From contig NZ_CP009281.1 of the NCBI RefSeq assembly GCF_000758585.1, forward strand, positions 3,658,001-3,722,000: a DNA stretch of 64,000 nucleotides. Reading direction: 5' to 3'. The notes under the pieces are model-generated. The model was not told where the DNA came from and made no database searches. It saw only the letters and a list, made by a program, of their open reading frames with translations. The translations under genes and the position numbers were made by a program. The stretch's first letter is position 1. Every line of letters starts with the position of its first letter. This DNA comes from Paenibacillus sp. FSL R5-0345 (GTDB taxonomy: Bacteria > Bacillota > Bacilli > Paenibacillales > Paenibacillaceae). Below, in pieces: positions 60,971 to 64,000 of this stretch.

Positions 60971-61462
60971 CTATTCCGTACGTTCATAAACAAGAAAACG
61001 GTAATCATACGGATTCTTCTCATCACGTATTCCCTTCTTATTGGAAATCTCTTTCCACACACTCCAGTCAATATCAGGAAAGCGGGTATTCCCTTCAAAA
61101 TCCTGTTCAATTTGGGTTAACAACAACTTGTCAGCATAAGGTAACATCAGTTTGTAAATTTCTGCACCACCGATTACCATCAGCTCATCGTCTTTTCTAC
61201 CCTCTCTGAGAGCCTCCTCAAGCGTGTTTACAACCTCTGCGCCTACAGGAGCATAATCTGTATCTCTTGTCATGATTAAGCTTGTTCTGCCCTTCAGAGG
61301 CTTCCCTCCAAGGGAATCCCACGTTTTGCGGCCCATAAGCATTCTCTTTCCTAGTGTCTCTGCTTTGAAATAAGCGAAATCCAGCGGTAAATGCCATGGC
61401 ATATCATTATCTTTTCCAATGACATGATTGGTGCCCATTGCCCAAATTAAAGTAATACTCAC
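60971..61462 (-). CDS. dfrA: dihydrofolate reductase
   Basis: The 163-residue enzyme reduces dihydrofolate with NADPH. Motifs: LIWAMGTNHVIGKDNDMPWHLPLDFAYFK with catalytic Asp in LPLD (about 27), GRKTWDSLGGKPLKGR, LIMTRD, and MVIGGAEIYKLMLPYADKLLLT. Two usual residues differ (Met for Leu in DNDMPWHLP is normal in Gram-positives). It lies 57 bp behind thyA, a common pairing because ThyA produces the dihydrofolate that this enzyme recycles. Confidence 0.95.
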   Translation of the reverse strand: MSITLIWAMGTNHVIGKDNDMPWHLPLDFAYFKAETLGKRMLMGRKTWDSLGGKPLKGRTSLIMTRDTDYAPVGAEVVNTLEEALREGRKDDELMVIGGAEIYKLMLPYADKLLLTQIEQDFEGNTRFPDIDWSVWKEISNKKGIRDEKNPYDYRFLVYERTE

Positions 61463-61519
61463 GAAACACGCTCCTTCCTGCCTATAAAGAACAAAAAATC
61501 TTGATTTATGACAATAATG

Positions 61520-62500
61520 TTATACTGCGATCGGCGCTTTAATCGAAGGGTGCGGATTGTACCCTTCAATAACTAGGTCTTCCAGCTCGATATCAAAAAG
61601 TGATTTCTTATTTGAATTAATAACCAATGTAGGTAATGGTCTTAAGTCTCTTGATAATTGCTCTTTAACTTGTTCAACATGATTTGAATAAATATGTGCA
61701 TCACTAATGCTATATACAAACTCGCCTACTTCTAGACCACACTCATGTGCTATTAAATGAGTAAGTAATGAGTAAGAAGGGATATTGAAGTTAGCTCCAA
61801 GAAAAGAGTCCGCACTGCGTTGCAGCAAGTGACAGCTTAATTTACCATTTGCAACGTAGAACTGGAACATAACGTGGCAAGGTGGTAACGCCGCTTTACT
61901 CCCTTTTGCCCCAGCATTTATAACATCTTCTGGGTTCCATGCGCTAACAATTAATCGACGGGAATCAGGGTTTGTTTTGATCTGATGAATAACATCTTGT
62001 AATTGGTCAATGGATTCACCTGTAGAAGATGTCCAATTTCGCCATTGCTTACCGTAAACATTCCCCAGGTCACCATGTTTCGCTGCGAACGCATCATCTT
62101 CTAAGACACGATCACAAAATGCTTTCATCTCTGCTTGATAAACTTGATTGAAATCTTCATCAATTAAACAACGATTCCCGAAGTCTGTCATATCTGGACC
62201 AGTATATTCATCTGATTCAACCCATCTTTTGAAAGCCCATTCATCCCAAATATGATTATTGTTTTTCAGGAGATAACGGATGTTTGTGTCGCCTTTAATA
62301 AACCATAATAATTCACTTGCGATTAAGCGGAACGGTGTACGTTTTGTTGTAAATAGTGGGAAGCCTTTTGATAAATCAAATCGCATTTGATAACCAAATA
62401 CACTAATTGTGCCTGTTCCGGTACGATCTTCTTTTGTCACACCGTTATCTAAAATATATTGTAGAAAATCCAAATAGGTTTGTTCTAACTCATTCGTCAA
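61520..62500 (-). CDS. thyA: thymidylate synthase ThyA
   Basis: The 326-residue enzyme methylates dUMP to dTMP using methylene-tetrahydrofolate. Motifs: [20 protein letters not shown] at the start, [42 protein letters not shown] with the catalytic Cys (about 215), [27 protein letters not shown] and [12 protein letters not shown]. It is the long form, with an insertion around residues 85-140, as in lactobacilli, rather than the 264-residue E. coli form. First gene of thyA-dfrA. Confidence 0.96.
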   Translation of the reverse strand: MTNELEQTYLDFLQYILDNGVTKEDRTGTGTISVFGYQMRFDLSKGFPLFTTKRTPFRLIASELLWFIKGDTNIRYLLKNNNHIWDEWAFKRWVESDEYTGPDMTDFGNRCLIDEDFNQVYQAEMKAFCDRVLEDDAFAAKHGDLGNVYGKQWRNWTSSTGESIDQLQDVIHQIKTNPDSRRLIVSAWNPEDVINAGAKGSKAALPPCHVMFQFYVANGKLSCHLLQRSADSFLGANFNIPSYSLLTHLIAHECGLEVGEFVYSISDAHIYSNHVEQVKEQLSRDLRPLPTLVINSNKKSLFDIELEDLVIEGYNPHPSIKAPIAV

Positions 62501-62607
62501 TTTACTGCACCTCCGTAATATTTCACCTCATATATTATATCTGAAAAATTCGATTTTTGTAGGAGGTAAGATATTTTTAAAATTTATTTAATAATATGAG
62601 GAGTTCA

Positions 62608-63585
62608 CTACTCCGATATCCTTAACTCTACTCTAACCCCATACGCACGAAGTGAGGCTTGTCCACCTATAGGGAAAGTAATCATAGGAGATGTATGCCC
62701 AAAATCCACGTCCGCAATGACAGGAATATCTGATAACTCTTCTTTCGATGTTATGATTTTGGTCAACAAATTCTTTGTCATGCGTGATCCTTGTTGGAAT
62801 CTGCCAATAACCATTCCTTTGACATGCTGAAAATCTGGTTGATGAATCAGTGATTGTAAATCCCTATCAAAGGTTACAGGCGATGATTCATAATCATCCT
62901 CGAGAAATAAAATCGAATTATTTAAACTAGGCATATACTCCGTTCCCTGCAAAAGATTTAACGTACAAAGGTTCCCGCCGATAATCGTCCCTTGCGCTTC
63001 TCCATCATTGATAATGTATGGACCTTCATTTCTGATAAACACACGGTTCTCCTGATCCAAATACCACTCATCATCACTCCAATGCTTAGATGGCCTTACC
63101 AATATTTCTTTATTGTCCATCATCAGCTTGCGGAAATATTGGGTGGTATATTCATTGTCGTGAAGCATAGCGAAGCTTGAAAAATGCGGTCCGGAATAAG
63201 TAACTAATCCTGTTTTGGCATAAATTGCATTACTTAGAGCCGTAATATCTGAATACCCGCATAATCGTTTAGGGTGCTCTGCAATCAGTGAGTAATCGAT
63301 ATAACGTAGCAGTTGATTGCTATTAAAGCCACCAATAGTCGTAAGAATTCCTTTAACATTCGGATCTAAAAAAGCTTCATGCAAATCCTCTATTCTAGAT
63401 TCAATTGAAGAGGAAACAAACTCATCCTTCTCAAAGGAATTTACGGAAAATGATATCCGAAATCCTAATTGCTGTAGCTGCTCTTTGGCAATTTTCCTTT
63501 GTTCAGCAGCAATTAATGACAGACTTCTGGCAGGTGAGATGATCCGCAACTCATCACCAGGCTTTAACTTATTGGGTTTCATCAT
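62608..63585 (-). CDS. S66-family peptidase, MccF-like/LD-carboxypeptidase
   Basis: The protein has 325 residues. The S66 serine peptidase fold shows LKPGDELRIISPARSL, the catalytic Ser in KRLCGYSDITALSNAI (about 112), Glu in ILFLEDDYESSP (about 225) and His in ADVDFGHTSPMITFPIGG (about 300). Relatives either trim muropeptides between L- and D-residues or, like MccF, cleave and detoxify microcin C-type peptide-nucleotides. The loop spacing cannot decide between these. The ATG is preceded by GGAGGAC. It is single between thyA and lpdA. Confidence 0.88.
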   Translation of the reverse strand: MMKPNKLKPGDELRIISPARSLSLIAAEQRKIAKEQLQQLGFRISFSVNSFEKDEFVSSSIESRIEDLHEAFLDPNVKGILTTIGGFNSNQLLRYIDYSLIAEHPKRLCGYSDITALSNAIYAKTGLVTYSGPHFSSFAMLHDNEYTTQYFRKLMMDNKEILVRPSKHWSDDEWYLDQENRVFIRNEGPYIINDGEAQGTIIGGNLCTLNLLQGTEYMPSLNNSILFLEDDYESSPVTFDRDLQSLIHQPDFQHVKGMVIGRFQQGSRMTKNLLTKIITSKEELSDIPVIADVDFGHTSPMITFPIGGQASLRAYGVRVELRISE

Positions 63586-63697
63586 TTGTCCTCCCTATAT
63601 AAGTTTTTTAAATACGGATGATTGATTTTTATAGTGTATTCGCTCAATTTGCTTCATCTCCTTCCATTATATCTATTTTCAAAAATAAGTGAAAAAC

Positions 63698-63736
63698 TCA
63701 AAAAGGCGAAACGCAAATGCGTTCCGCCTTTTTTGT
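63698..63736 (-). terminator. terminator of lpdA, probably bidirectional
   Basis: AAAAGGCGAAACGCA (63701-63715) pairs with TGCGTTCCGCCTTTT (63719-63733) with one mismatch, giving T-runs on both strands. Confidence 0.82.
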
Positions 63737-63763
63737 GCCTGCTAGAGCAATTGGGTAGAGAAA

Positions 63764-64000
63764 TTATTTCATTACGTGAATAGGATGACCTTCAACCAGT
63801 TCAGCAGCTTCCATGACGATTTCGCCAAGGGTTGGATGCGCATGAATAGTCAAAGCGATATCTTCAAGTGTTGCGCCCATTTCAATTGCCAAACCAAGTT
63901 CAGCGATCAAGTTAGAAGCTTCGATACCAACGATTTGTGCACCAAGCACAAGGTTGTTTTCGGAGTTAGCAACAATTTTGATGAAACCTTCTGGGCTGTT
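63764..64000 (-). CDS. lpdA: dihydrolipoyl dehydrogenase, C-terminal fragment (runs off the window)
   Basis: The frame is open from the right edge and encodes the last 78 residues: [21 protein letters not shown], the dimerisation domain [23 protein letters not shown] and the C-terminal active-site HAHPTLGE (His-x-His-Pro-T-x-x-E), which completes the active site across the dimer. This is the E3 flavoprotein of 2-oxoacid dehydrogenase complexes. An internal ATG at 63949 is not the true start. A terminator follows, so it is the last gene of its operon, probably pdhABCD. Confidence 0.93.
   Translation of the reverse strand, partial: NSPEGFIKIVANSENNLVLGAQIVGIEASNLIAELGLAIEMGATLEDIALTIHAHPTLGEIVMEAAELVEGHPIHVMK

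Noticed and set aside
1..64000. CRISPR array, prophage or insertion sequence
   Set aside because: No regularly spaced repeats, phage structural genes or transposase were found on either strand.

Overview
The window reads as a chromosomal segment of a low-to-moderate GC, spore-forming Gram-positive bacterium, most likely Paenibacillus or a close relative. The basis is a gerP-type spore germination operon with convincing sigma-K promoter sequences, a YjcZ-type small sporulation protein, a copper-amine-oxidase-type stalk protein, a LysM-3D cell-wall protein, a T-box leader on proS, strong AGGAGG ribosome binding sites and U-tailed terminators throughout. No rRNA, tRNA, CRISPR array, prophage or intact insertion sequence was seen. 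Both ends cut genes: an APC permease at the left and dihydrolipoamide dehydrogenase at the right.

Layout, left to right. 1-6.7 kb: amino acid permease, L-lactate dehydrogenase, Xer-type recombinase, a LysR/YjeH-like exporter divergent pair, a Nudix hydrolase and an HSL-type esterase. 6.8-9.8 kb: gerPABCDE facing away from a GerT/CotM-like small heat-shock protein, with back-to-back sigma-K promoters between them, then a very small zinc-ribbon protein. 9.8-18.4 kb: accessory genes (tandem GNAT, stalk-domain protein, VOC protein, PanE, SgrR-like regulator divergent from an MFS pump) separated by long gene-poor stretches with repeats and a probable gene remnant. 18.4-24.4 kb: WYL regulator/oxidoreductase pair, TetR/flavodoxin pair, YjcZ, GNAT and XerS. 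24.4-32.7 kb, mostly minus strand: MoeA, a PspA-DUF350-DUF4178 membrane-stress operon, an LpdD-like protein, PyrD/PyrK, NamA, then a polysaccharide deacetylase and a LysM-3D protein. 33-36.7 kb: polyphosphate kinase and exopolyphosphatase with overlapping 3' ends. 36.8-44.3 kb: polar amino acid ABC transporter and glycogen synthesis genes (glgBA divergent from glgC). 44.5-53.7 kb: a five-gene block (orphan ABC ATPase, FG-GAP-like lipoprotein, response regulator, histidine kinase, double GNAT), MFS/ArsR divergent pair, HAD phosphatase, membrane DsbA-like protein. 53.8-64 kb: topoisomerase III, a Cys-rich pentapeptide protein, T-box-controlled proS, GltD, thyA-dfrA, an S66 peptidase and lpdA.

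The most unusual signal is a set of five 28-bp intergenic dyads (6841, 18350, 20754, 22381, 32906). All have an 11-6-11 architecture in which both arms look like the XerD-binding half of bacterial dif sites (TTATGTWAACY) and the 6-bp centre varies. Two Xer-family recombinases lie in the same window, and a sixth lone half-site sits directly downstream of xerS. Two of the intervals between dyads (about 2.4 and 1.6 kb) each hold a small regulator-plus-enzyme cassette. Whether these are recombination sites, operators or simply a dispersed hairpin family cannot be settled from the sequence alone.
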